Assembly (NCBI GenBank): GCA_000435535.1
Contig: FR884559.1
Coordinates: forward strand, 3,356-11,322
Origin: Clostridium sp. CAG:575
Lineage (GTDB): Bacteria > Bacillota > Clostridia > TANB77 > CAG-508
Direction of reading: 5' to 3'
Length of the DNA: 7,967 nucleotides
The position numbers and the translations under genes are program-made. The notes under the pieces are model-generated. The model had not been told where the DNA came from. It did not search any database and worked only from the letters and a program-made list of their open reading frames with translations. Every line of letters starts with the position of its first letter. Within the stretch, counting starts at the first letter, position 1. Below are positions 1 to 7,489 of this stretch, in pieces.

Positions 1-3000
1 TTCCCATCTGGTGAAAATGCTCCATATTCATTATAATATTGTAATTTTTCTGTATTTTGCAATATATCAATATTTTCTGTGTTTTCCGCTTCTATACTCT
101 GTATTTCTTGTTCGTTTTCTATTGTTTTGTATTTTTCTAAATATTCTTCTTCCATTTCTTTTAAAGCATTTTTTATTCCACCTTTATTTGCATTTATTGT
201 AACTGATGAAAGTAGTTGTAATAATTCTAAATCTTCTTTGTTGATTTCATTTTTAGAAAGTTCAAAAATTCCACCTCTAACATTTTTTAAATATGCTAAT
301 TGACTTCCTTGAACTATACTTTCAATTTCTTCTCTTACATAGTTTTCATAGCTATGTTTTTCTTCATCTATTATTACAAGTTCTACTTCAATATTTTTTG
401 TTCTTATAAATTCATAAGCTTTTAAAACTTCTTTTATTACATATGAGTCATTTATATCTTTTATTTTAACTAAGATGATTGGTATATCTCCAGAAATTCC
501 ATATTTCCATAATTCACTTTGTTCATATATTCTTTTTGTTAATTTTTCTATATTTCCCTTTTTGGTTGGATTGCTAAAAATTATATATGATAATATTTTT
601 TGATAATCCTGAATTTGACTTCCCTTTATTCTTAGATATCTACTTTGTGCTTCGTTTTTTGCTTTTGATAATTCAAATGCTTTTTTGATATTTTCATTAA
701 TTTTATATTTTTTTATATTATTTAAAACTCTATCTTTTTCTTCTCCTACAGATATTATTAAATTCACTGTAACTTTTTGCTCTGGTTTTACTTTTATTGT
801 TCTTTTTAATGCTACTATTGGTTCTGTTACAAGTCCCATTTTTTTAGAAAATGGATTAGAGTTTTTAACCATTTGTGGTATTCCTATATTTCCTCTTCCT
901 GTAAACTTTTCTTGGTCAATTTCATACTCTAAATCCCCAATTACTTCATTATCTGTGGATAAATTTGCTCCCATATATAATTCTTGTTCATGTGTTTCTC
1001 TTTTTTTTCTTTTTACAATTATGCTATTTGTTTCATGGTCAAAATCATATACTAAAAATAATTTATTAAATGCTGGATGTGCATAATCTTGTTCTTTTTT
1101 AGAAAGTACTGGTTCCATATATGATGTTAATTCTAACAGTTCTTCTTCATTTCCTAAATTTTCTAGTGTTACTTGTCTTATTTCTACTGGTTCATCTGGT
1201 GCTATTATTGTTTCTATTTTTGTTTTAATATTGTCATTTATCATTTCTTGCTCGATTTTATCTGGCATAAAGCTTATTTGATATTTGTTATTTCCTATAT
1301 TATTAGAACTCCATATTTTCTTTGATTTTATATTTTTTATATAAAAGATTATACCTTGTGAATAGTCATCTGTATTTTTAAATCTGTTTATTATTTTTGA
1401 ATTATATGCACTTACACCTTCTCCTTTTTGGTTCATTGCTATTAGATAATTGTCACTAGATATTATATTTCCTCTTATTAATCTATCATCTATTTTTTTA
1501 TAAGTTTCTTGTGTATATCCTTCATAATCTACATATTTTGGCTTTTCAACTTTTTCTTTATTTTCTTTTGTTATAATTGCTTTTTCTGGCATTCTTTCTT
1601 GTAATAACACTTCTACCGCTTCTATTTCTGGATTTTGTATAAATCTTTTTTGTAAAATATTCGTGTTAAATAAATTGTTTATTGCTAGCAATATCAGACT
1701 TTGATGATGAGCCATATATGTTTTTACTACACTTGCTTTTTTACCATTTTCAACTCTTTCTGGTGTAAAATCTATAGATTCATAAAATCCATATTTTCCA
1801 AGCATTCCTAGCTCTTCGTCTTTTTTCATGTTTTGATATACTTCTTTTGGATAATCTGTTATTGCTAATATACTTCCATATGCTGAAACGACAATTTCAT
1901 CTGCTAGTCCTCTTTTTAGTCCTAACCATGGTATTCCAAAGGCTTTATATTGATAGTTTGAGTATAAATCTTTTAAATTAAATGCAGCTTCTGATATTCC
2001 CCAAGGTATTTGTAATTTTTTTGCATATTCCATTTGACTCATTATCATAAATTTACATGATTCGTCTAATAGGCTTCCTTTATATTTTGGTATATTTATA
2101 TTTGGCATAAGATACTCAAATGATGTTCCAGACCATGATATTAGACCTTTATATTTTCCTAATACTGTTAATGTTCTACTTAGTGAATTCCAATGTTTTA
2201 TTGGTACATCTTTTTTTGCTATTGCAATTAAACTTGTTTGTCTTGCTTCTGATACTAATAAATCGTAATACGAATCTGTTAATTTGTTTTCTTCTATATT
2301 GTAACCAATTGAGAAAATTCTGTGTTCTGTACTGTACAAATATGAAAAATCTGTATTATCTATCATCTTATCTACCATTTTTTCTAAATCATTTAATTCA
2401 TTTTCTTTTAGCCAAGTTTTTATTACATATAAATATCCTACAAAATTCCCGCTATCTACTGTTGATACATATCGTGGAAATAATGCTTCCTTTGTTTTTA
2501 TGTTGTACCAGTTATATAAATGACCATTCCATTTTGGTAAATTAGCTACTGTGTCTAAAATATTTGTAACTAATGTTATTGCATGTTCTTTTTTGATAAA
2601 ATTTAAATCATTTGCCGAAATTACTGCCATTAATGATAATCCAATATTTGTTGATGATGTTCGTGGTACTATTTCTTGTTTTCTTCCTTCTTGGTAATTA
2701 TCTGGTATTAAATAATTATTTTCTTTTGTTAGATACTTTTCAAAGAAATTCCAAGTTTGTTTTGCTATATCTAAGATGTATTGTTGTTCTTTTTTGTTTA
2801 ATAATTCTATTGATGTTTTTTCCTTTTTTTCTTTGCTTATATACCACATTGTAAATGGTGCTATAATCCATAAAATTCCCAGTATAAGCAATAGAATATT
2901 ATTATTCTTATACAAGATATACCCTAATATTGAAATTGCTCCTATTACTACATTACTTATCATATTTTTATAGTAAGAAATTAAATCTGTTTTTGCTTGT

Positions 3001-5840
3001 TTTTCTGCTTCTTCTGATGTCATCCATTCTAATAAATTTTTATGTGTATATATTAATCTGTTTAATGTTTTTATTATTGCTTTTAAAGCTGTGTATGCTT
3101 TATATGGCACACAGGAAAGTGTTATTATCGCTCTTGAAAATATTCCTTTTAAGCCTGTAATTTTTGGTGTAAATTTTTTCTGTTCTTCTTCTCCTTCTTT
3201 TTTTCCAATACAATAATTCCATAATTCTAATAAACATGGTAATATTATAATTAAAACTAATAGTAAATTTTGCCCCCATGTTTTTGTCAAATATGTTTTT
3301 CCTATTAAATAACTGTAAATTAGTGCTACAATTACTGATATTTCTAGCATACTTCTTCTTAAATTATCTAAAATTTTATATTTTGATAATCTATTTAATG
3401 GGCTGTTTTTACCTATCCACCTTATTATTTGCCAGTCTCCTCGTATCCATCTTGAAAGTCTATTCATAAAACTTGTATATTTGGTTGGATATCCGTCCAT
3501 AAGTAGAATATCTGATACTAACCCACATCTTAGATAACAACCTTCTAATAAGTCATGACTTAATACTGTATTTTCTGGTATTGCATTTTTTAATACTTTA
3601 GAAAAAACTTTTAAATCATATATTCCTTTTCCTGTAAAAATTCCTTCTTTAAAATTGTCTTGATATATATCTGAAATTGCATTTGTATAGTTGTCTATTC
3701 CTCCTGCTCCTGCAAATATTTGTGTAAATAATGTTTTATAGCTTACGTCTAAATTAATTCCAACTCTTGGTTGCATTATTCCATATCCATCAATTACTAT
3801 ATTTTTCTTTTCATCTATCACTGGTGTATTTAAGATGTGTGCCATTGCTCCTATAAGTTCTAGTGCTGAATTTAAGATTAGGTCTGTATCTGCATCTAAT
3901 GTAATTATATATTTTATGCTTTTTTTAATTTCTATTGTTTTTTCTTTTTCGCTTTCTGTTATTTCTTTTGAATTTTGTTTATTTTCTATATATTCTTCTA
4001 GTGTATTTGTTAAAAATGGATTTTTTGTATTTCCTAATAGATATTCATTAAATTGATTTAATAAACCTCTTTTCCTTTCCCATCCTAGATAACATTCTTC
4101 TTTTTCATTCCATATTCTTTTTCTATAAACAAAATTAAATATTGGAAAATCACTGTTTTTGTATTTTTCGTTTAAAAGTTGTACTTGCCTTTTTCCTTCT
4201 TCTATTACTTCATTATCAAATGCTTCTATTTCGGTACTGCTTTGTGAACAATCTCCTAATAAGGCAAAATATAAGTTTTCTGATTTATTTGCAAGATAAT
4301 AAACTTCTAAGTTTTTCATCATTTCTTTTACTTTTTCTTTTGATTTTAGTATTGTTGGTATTACTACCATGCTTGTGTTTTCTTTGTCTATTCCTTTTGA
4401 AAAATCCATTTTTGGTATTAGTTTTGGTTTTACTATTTTACTTAAAATGTATTGTGTTATTTGTATTGTTATTTCACTTGCTGGTATTAAGAATAAAATA
4501 AATGTTATTATTGTTAAATATGATTTTTTTATTTGTAGATTTAATAAATAGCTTATTATTGCTGATATTGTTATTGTTATTGTTGAAATTACTAATAAAT
4601 ATATTTTTGTTTTTATTTCTGGTGTTTCTTCTCTTTTGGCTGTGTATTCTAATTTTTGATATAATTGATTTATTCCTTTATCTATTAAATAATAGCCTAT
4701 ATGGCTTTCTTTATTTACTTTTATGTTGTTTTCTTCTGTATTTTCTAGTTCATTTTTCAAAGTATTTTCTATGTTGTTTATATTGTTTGTTTCTGCTAGC
4801 TCTAGTATTTTTCTAGCAATATATAGTTCTGATATTTTTGTTTTTTTACTTATTTCTTTTATTTTTGCTCTATAATATTCTTTGGTTTTGTAATCCATTT
4901 TAGAATATATATGTGCTGGGTCTTTTTTTAGTAGTTCTTCTACTCCATTTATCTTTTCAAATATTTCTAAGAAATTTATTCTTTGGATTTTTTTCATACT
5001 TGTTATGCTATTTCCCATTAATACTTTTTGAACTGCTATATCAAAGTGTTCTTTTTTTATTACTTCTGATACTGTTGTTCCTAATCTTTCTACTATTTCT
5101 TCTAGTGCTTTTAAGTACCTATTTCCTTTTTTCCCATATCTTTTTAATGTGTATGACATATATTCTATAAATGAATATTTCATATCTTGGTATAAGTCTT
5201 TTTCTAACTTTTTACTAATTGTTTTAAATTTTATTTCTGTTTTATCTTTGTTTTCTACTAATCTTTCTGTTATGTTTTCTACTTTGTATTTTTCTAGTTG
5301 ACTACTATAGATTTTGATACATATGTCTTTTATATTTTCTATAATTGCTATTTGCAAAAATATACCTATATTCCAAATTTCGTCCATACTCAGTGTTTTT
5401 TTACTTTGATAGCTTTTTAAGTATTCTTCTAAATTATCTCTTTCAATTTTGTTGTCTGAATATGCAACAATTTCTGTTGCTAGTACATAAATTCTAGCAA
5501 ACCCTTTATATTCTCCATTTGCTATTCCTACAAAATTTGTGTATTTATTTATTGTTAAATCATTTTGAATTTGTTTTACTGTTTCTTCTATTATATAGAA
5601 GTTATCTAATAACCATTCTCCTGCTGGGTGTATTGTTATTCCTAGTTTTAGGTGTTCATTTAGTAGTTTATACACTTCTTCTATCATTTTAAAGTTTTCT
5701 ATTAAGTTTGGTATTGGATATGTGTTTTTCTCTGATTTTGGTACAATGTTGTGGTTTGTTGCTATTTTTTCTAAGTGGTTTTGCAATTGGCTTTTTTCTA
5801 GCATTGTGCCTTTTATTTTTAACACTTTTGTTTCTTTCAA
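1..5840 (-). CDS. ndvB: Cyclic beta-1,2-glucan synthase homologue (NdvB/ChvB/Cgs family; GT84 + GH189-like + GH94), 3' end outside window
   Basis: Membrane enzyme that, in characterised relatives, polymerises glucose from UDP-glucose into beta-1,2-glucan and closes it into a ring. The frame is open for 1946 codons with no stop. Seen in order: a helical N-terminal region (1-405); two membrane helices (about 413-435, 441-466); a GT84 domain (about 488-810) with VVIPTI (492-497), GD (529-530), DADTD (649-653) and RWIRGDWQ (797-804); membrane helices at about 834-850, 857-875, 962-977 and 982-1001; a glucoamylase-like domain (about 1020-1400) with RTSSTNIG (1060-1067), LYNWYN (1108-1113), GFYESIDF (E1354) and YMAHHQ (1375-1380), matching the cyclisation region classed as GH189; then a GH94-type beta-sandwich (about 1450-1720) and the conserved WKYGISGD (1778-1785). 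The window ends at AFSPDG, the usual opening of the GH94 barrel; relatives run to about 2800 residues, so roughly 850 are missing. The TTG start at 5840 follows AAGGAG at 5851-5856; the next ATG (5807) has a poorer site. No clear promoter is visible in the 114 bases upstream. Automated pipelines often call such proteins cellobiose phosphorylase or GH36-type. The family call is firm; the product in this host is inferred. Confidence 0.88.
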   Translation of the reverse strand, partial: MKETKVLKIKGTMLEKSQLQNHLEKIATNHNIVPKSEKNTYPIPNLIENFKMIEEVYKLLNEHLKLGITIHPAGEWLLDNFYIIEETVKQIQNDLTINKYTNFVGIANGEYKGFARIYVLATEIVAYSDNKIERDNLEEYLKSYQSKKTLSMDEIWNIGIFLQIAIIENIKDICIKIYSSQLEKYKVENITERLVENKDKTEIKFKTISKKLEKDLYQDMKYSFIEYMSYTLKRYGKKGNRYLKALEEIVERLGTTVSEVIKKEHFDIAVQKVLMGNSITSMKKIQRINFLEIFEKINGVEELLKKDPAHIYSKMDYKTKEYYRAKIKEISKKTKISELYIARKILELAETNNINNIENTLKNELENTEENNIKVNKESHIGYYLIDKGINQLYQKLEYTAKREETPEIKTKIYLLVISTITITISAIISYLLNLQIKKSYLTIITFILFLIPASEITIQITQYILSKIVKPKLIPKMDFSKGIDKENTSMVVIPTILKSKEKVKEMMKNLEVYYLANKSENLYFALLGDCSQSSTEIEAFDNEVIEEGKRQVQLLNEKYKNSDFPIFNFVYRKRIWNEKEECYLGWERKRGLLNQFNEYLLGNTKNPFLTNTLEEYIENKQNSKEITESEKEKTIEIKKSIKYIITLDADTDLILNSALELIGAMAHILNTPVIDEKKNIVIDGYGIMQPRVGINLDVSYKTLFTQIFAGAGGIDNYTNAISDIYQDNFKEGIFTGKGIYDLKVFSKVLKNAIPENTVLSHDLLEGCYLRCGLVSDILLMDGYPTKYTSFMNRLSRWIRGDWQIIRWIGKNSPLNRLSKYKILDNLRRSMLEISVIVALIYSYLIGKTYLTKTWGQNLLLVLIIILPCLLELWNYCIGKKEGEEEQKKFTPKITGLKGIFSRAIITLSCVPYKAYTALKAIIKTLNRLIYTHKNLLEWMTSEEAEKQAKTDLISYYKNMISNVVIGAISILGYILYKNNNILLLILGILWIIAPFTMWYISKEKKEKTSIELLNKKEQQYILDIAKQTWNFFEKYLTKENNYLIPDNYQEGRKQEIVPRTSSTNIGLSLMAVISANDLNFIKKEHAITLVTNILDTVANLPKWNGHLYNWYNIKTKEALFPRYVSTVDSGNFVGYLYVIKTWLKENELNDLEKMVDKMIDNTDFSYLYSTEHRIFSIGYNIEENKLTDSYYDLLVSEARQTSLIAIAKKDVPIKHWNSLSRTLTVLGKYKGLISWSGTSFEYLMPNINIPKYKGSLLDESCKFMIMSQMEYAKKLQIPWGISEAAFNLKDLYSNYQYKAFGIPWLGLKRGLADEIVVSAYGSILAITDYPKEVYQNMKKDEELGMLGKYGFYESIDFTPERVENGKKASVVKTYMAHHQSLILLAINNLFNTNILQKRFIQNPEIEAVEVLLQERMPEKAIITKENKEKVEKPKYVDYEGYTQETYKKIDDRLIRGNIISSDNYLIAMNQKGEGVSAYNSKIINRFKNTDDYSQGIIFYIKNIKSKKIWSSNNIGNNKYQISFMPDKIEQEMINDNIKTKIETIIAPDEPVEIRQVTLENLGNEEELLELTSYMEPVLSKKEQDYAHPAFNKLFLVYDFDHETNSIIVKRKKRETHEQELYMGANLSTDNEVIGDLEYEIDQEKFTGRGNIGIPQMVKNSNPFSKKMGLVTEPIVALKRTIKVKPEQKVTVNLIISVGEEKDRVLNNIKKYKINENIKKAFELSKAKNEAQSRYLRIKGSQIQDYQKILSYIIFSNPTKKGNIEKLTKRIYEQSELWKYGISGDIPIILVKIKDINDSYVIKEVLKAYEFIRTKNIEVELVIIDEEKHSYENYVREEIESIVQGSQLAYLKNVRGGIFELSKNEINKEDLELLQLLSSVTINANKGGIKNALKEMEEEYLEKYKTIENEQEIQSIEAENTENIDILQNTEKLQYYNEYGAFSPDG

Positions 5841-5850
5841 AAAAATTCCA

Positions 5851-5856
5851 CTCCTT
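5851..5856 (-). promoter_or_regulatory. Ribosome binding site fixing a TTG start for the glucan synthase
   Basis: AAGGAG on the minus strand lies 10 bases before the TTG at 5840. An in-frame TGA upstream (about position 5902) limits how far the frame can extend, and no ATG lies in frame between that stop and the TTG. The alternative in-frame ATG at 5807 has only AAAAGG four bases before it. The TTG is therefore the best-supported start. Confidence 0.65.
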
Positions 5857-5941
5857 GCATTTTTTGTTTTTCTTATTGTTTGCAAAAAGTGGAAATTTAT
5901 TCAGTTTTTATATTTCAAATCTTTATTTTATTTTAAAATTG

Positions 5942-5971
5942 AAAAAGGTCTGTACTACAGACCTTTTTTTT
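5942..5971 (-). terminator. Rho-independent terminator, usable on both strands, containing a stop codon
   Basis: The arms GGTCTGT (5947-5953) and ACAGACC (5957-5963) pair around a 3-base loop. A run of five A before and eight T after extends the stem to 12 bp. Read on the minus strand it ends the small membrane protein gene, whose TAG stop (5955-5957) spans the loop and the first base of the second arm; the T tract in that direction is only five bases. The plus-strand T tract is longer, so the hairpin should also stop any plus-strand transcript crossing the glucan synthase gene. Confidence 0.85.
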
Positions 5972-6206
5972 CACAATAGCTCGAAAATTTGTTTTCATAA
6001 AAGTATGTCCAAATTAAAATACCTATGAATATGATGAAAACACCTGCAATAAATACAAGTCCTGTTTTATAACTGCCTAGTGCCCCCCAAAGCATTGTCC
6101 ACGTACCTATTGCAATTATAATATAAGCAATACAATATGCTATTATTTTTCTTAATCTCCACCGTATTACCATTCTGCTTCTCTGTTCTTTAGTCATTTC
6201 CTTCAT
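5955..6206 (-). CDS. Small two-helix membrane protein, family not recognised
   Basis: An 83-residue protein with a basic N-terminus (R9, R11, R15, R17, R19, K20) followed by two hydrophobic segments at about 21-43 and 47-69. They are joined by a short turn around GSYK, and a short polar C-terminus ends in CEKKGL. The charge pattern suggests that both ends lie in the cytoplasm. Tryptophans cluster near the turn (W36, W40) and at W66. The start at 6206 is well supported by AAAGGAG at 6214-6220 and by a promoter with 17-base spacing further upstream. It is transcribed alone, ending in the hairpin that contains its stop codon. I do not recognise a family; a holin-like, transporter-accessory or stress role would each be a guess. 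The gene is very likely real because promoter, RBS and terminator all fit it. Confidence 0.8.
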   Translation of the reverse strand: MKEMTKEQRSRMVIRWRLRKIIAYCIAYIIIAIGTWTMLWGALGSYKTGLVFIAGVFIIFIGILIWTYFYENKFSSYCEKKGL

Positions 6207-6222
6207 GTTTTTTCTCCTTTTC

Positions 6223-6240
6223 TGGCTATATATCTAGCCA
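6223..6240 (-). promoter_or_regulatory. Leader hairpin or operator next to the RBS of the two-helix membrane protein
   Basis: TGGCTA and TAGCCA form a perfect 6-bp inverted repeat around a 6-base centre. It lies between the predicted transcription start (near 6256) and the AAAGGAG site at 6214-6220, two bases from the latter. In RNA it would be a small hairpin abutting the RBS; as DNA it could be a repressor site. It stands out because it holds most of the G and C in this leader. Confidence 0.5.
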
Positions 6241-6262
6241 ATTCATACTATAAGTTATTTAT

Positions 6263-6291
6263 ATTATAACACATTTTTACAAAATATGCAA
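6263..6291 (-). promoter_or_regulatory. Vegetative (sigma-A type) promoter for the two-helix membrane protein
   Basis: On the minus strand a -35 box TTGCAT (6286-6291) is followed by exactly 17 bases and a perfect -10 box TATAAT (6263-6268). Transcription would begin near 6256, leaving a leader of about 50 bases before the ATG at 6206. The -35 box lies inside the left arm of the 14-bp inverted repeat at 6283-6322. Confidence 0.8.
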
Positions 6292-6322
6292 AAATATATC
6301 ATTTTTTTTATTTTTGCATATT
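6283..6322. repeat. Perfect 14-bp inverted repeat in the divergent control region, candidate operator
   Basis: The left arm AATATGCAAAAATA (6283-6296) and the right arm TATTTTTGCATATT (6309-6322) are exact reverse complements separated by 12 bases. The left arm covers the -35 box of the minus-strand promoter. The right arm lies 62 bases before the start of the plus-strand gene at 6384. The centre-to-centre distance of the arms is 26 bases, about two and a half helical turns. A dimeric regulator site controlling both genes is one reading; a cruciform or chance in AT-rich DNA is another. Confidence 0.6.
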
Positions 6323-6383
6323 ATATATTAATCAAACGTCAAGTTTGGAGTAATTTAAAATTAATTGAAAGGATGTAATTTTT

Positions 6384-6830
6384 ATGGAAATGGATGCTAA
6401 AAAACCTTTTTGTCCAGTATTAGATGTTGATGGTGTTATTGCAGGAGGAAAACAATTTGATTTAGATATAACTTTACCAGAAGATAATAGAGATGTTATT
6501 TATGGTGTTATTAAAAATTGTTTTAAAGAGCCAGTTCGTAATGCTGTTGTAAAATTAACAGAAATCGTTTACGATTGTGGTAAAGAAGAAAGAAGACCTA
6601 TTGGTCATACTTTTACAGATAATGAAGGTGAATTTGTTTTTGGGCCTCTTTGTCCAGATAGACACTATGCTCTTCAAATTTGGGCAAATACAACTAAAAA
6701 AATAAAAGTTTGTGCTAAATGTCATCATGAAGGAAAATGCCTAAAAGGTGAAAAAAATGAAAAATGTGATTGCTTTATAAATGATGAAAAACCTTGTTTT
6801 AGAGATGAACCTTGTGAGGATAAAAAATAA
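6384..6830 (+). CDS. Carboxypeptidase-regulatory-like domain protein with cysteine-rich tail, function unknown
   Basis: A 148-residue soluble protein with no signal peptide or membrane segment. Residues about 36-101 have the pattern of a carboxypeptidase-regulatory-like (transthyretin-like) beta-sandwich: VIYGVIKNCFKEPVRNAVVKL, then GHTFTDNEGEFVFGPL, then YALQIWA. In this fold the TDxxGxF stretch forms a conserved strand turn. The tail from 110 to 144 is rich in cysteine and histidine: CAKC, HH, C119, CDC (128-130), C138 and C144. The protein has 11 cysteines in all, enough for metal binding or disulfide cross-linking. The start at 6384 follows GAAAGGA (6367-6373) with 10 bases between; ATG at 6390 is possible but too far from that site. 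I recall similar short proteins annotated in clostridia, with no established role. It is the only plus-strand gene here, divergent from the two-helix protein gene, and ends before a strong hairpin. A structural or spore-surface role is conceivable but unsupported. Confidence 0.82.
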   Translation: MEMDAKKPFCPVLDVDGVIAGGKQFDLDITLPEDNRDVIYGVIKNCFKEPVRNAVVKLTEIVYDCGKEERRPIGHTFTDNEGEFVFGPLCPDRHYALQIWANTTKKIKVCAKCHHEGKCLKGEKNEKCDCFINDEKPCFRDEPCEDKK

Positions 6831-6888
6831 ATTTTTTGCGAATAATTTAGTAACATTATTTATATAACAATATTTTGATGTTTGCTAT

Positions 6889-6949
6889 AAAAAGAACAAT
6901 CGACTGAAGTAACCTATATGCATTACTCTATGTCTATTGTTCTTTTTTT
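6889..6949 (+). terminator. Long two-part hairpin terminator shared by convergent genes
   Basis: The outer arms AAAAAGAACAAT (6889-6900) and ATTGTTCTTTTT (6936-6947) pair perfectly over 12 bp, with seven T following the C on the plus strand (6943-6949). Inside are two further matched pairs, GAC/GTC (6902-6904 with 6932-6934) and AGTAA/TTACT (6908-6912 with 6922-6926), around a 10-base loop. It ends the plus-strand gene 58 bases after its stop. Read on the minus strand it follows directly on the TAA of the 45-residue peptide gene, with a five-base T tract. Confidence 0.8.
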
Positions 6950-7085
6950 ACAATACTCTCATTCTTTTTGCGATTTTTTTACCTTTTTTTATCATTTTTT
7001 TATTCATTATATTTGTATCTTGATACATCATTATTAATCCTGTTGTTATTAATCCCCCAACAATTAAACCTTTTGCAAATTTCAT
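6948..7085 (-). CDS. 45-residue single-helix membrane peptide
   Basis: A small gene of 45 residues. A hydrophobic glycine-rich segment (about residues 4-21, FAKGLIVGGLITTGLIMM) is followed by a short polar turn (YQDTN) and a strongly basic tail (KKMIKKGKKIAKR, 29-41). This is the shape of a single-pass membrane peptide with its tail in the cytoplasm. AAAGGG precedes the ATG at 7085 with a 9-base gap. The gene lies 20 bases downstream of the TSUP half-permease stop, so it is probably the last gene of the same operon, and its TAA touches the shared terminator. Short proteins of this build are common in clostridia, but I cannot name a family. It is likely real because of its RBS, operon position and exact fit to the terminator. 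Confidence 0.72.
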   Translation of the reverse strand: MKFAKGLIVGGLITTGLIMMYQDTNIMNKKMIKKGKKIAKRMRVL

Positions 7086-7105
7086 ATATACCAACCCTTT
7101 CTTTT

Positions 7106-7489
7106 TTATTTATCTTCTCCTATTTTTTTCTTTTTATTCTGTTTTATTATGGTATATATTTCATGTATAGCAATTATTGCTAAAAAAATTCCAAATATTT
7201 TTTTTAATTTTTCCACTTCGGTATGAACTGATAAGTTTGCTCCAATAATTGCTCCTAATATTCCAAATATAGATATAATTATTGCTAATTTTAAGTCTAT
7301 ATTCTTATTTTTTAGATTTACTATTGTAGCAACAATTGATGTTGGAATAAAAAATATCAAATTTGCAGCTTGCGCTACATGTTGATCTATTCCACACAAA
7401 AATGTTAATAAAAATATTAGAATTGTTCCCCCTCCCATACCTGTACTGCTTACTATGCCTGAGGCAATTCCAATTAATATTTCTATCAT
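7106..7489 (-). CDS. TauE/SafE (TSUP) family half-size permease
   Basis: A 127-residue membrane protein with about four hydrophobic segments (near 2-20, 24-36, 45-60 and 66-90) plus a fifth at 97-116. The N-terminal GIASGIVSSTGMGGGTIL (7-24) is the signature glycine-rich motif of the TSUP/TauE-SafE family, which moves sulfite, sulfoacetate and related anions across the cytoplasmic membrane. The later HVAQAANLIFFIPTSIVA and FGIFLAIIAI stretches also fit. Full family members have about 250 residues made of two such repeats, so this is one repeat. The ATG at 7489 has GGAGG just upstream and overlaps the TGA of the preceding gene (ATGA), which implies coupled translation. A longer in-frame start at 7558 would overlap that gene by about 70 bases and is not preferred. 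It probably pairs with the permease whose end is visible at the right edge. The substrate is unknown. Confidence 0.85.
   Translation of the reverse strand: MIEILIGIASGIVSSTGMGGGTILIFLLTFLCGIDQHVAQAANLIFFIPTSIVATIVNLKNKNIDLKLAIIISIFGILGAIIGANLSVHTEVEKLKKIFGIFLAIIAIHEIYTIIKQNKKKKIGEDK

Noticed and set aside
79..5170. Many plus-strand open frames of 60-140 codons rich in Leu, Phe, Ile and Ser
   Set aside because: They are the antisense of the long glucan synthase frame, whose A-rich coding strand gives T-rich, hydrophobic-looking codons on the other strand. None has a convincing RBS or a known motif, and the minus frame is intact and conserved in pattern.
5858..5940. Possible promoter TTGAAA ... 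TAAATT before the glucan synthase
   Set aside because: The spacing is only about 13 bases, too short for a standard sigma-A promoter, and no better pair was found.
5708..6028. Two overlapping plus-strand frames spanning the 5' end of the glucan synthase gene and the terminator
   Set aside because: They run antisense across a start site, a terminator hairpin and the end of the small membrane protein gene, and show no family signature.
6968..7183. Plus-strand frame of 71 codons opposite the 45-residue peptide and the TSUP gene end
   Set aside because: It is low-complexity Phe/Leu/Tyr sequence antisense to two better-supported minus-strand genes.
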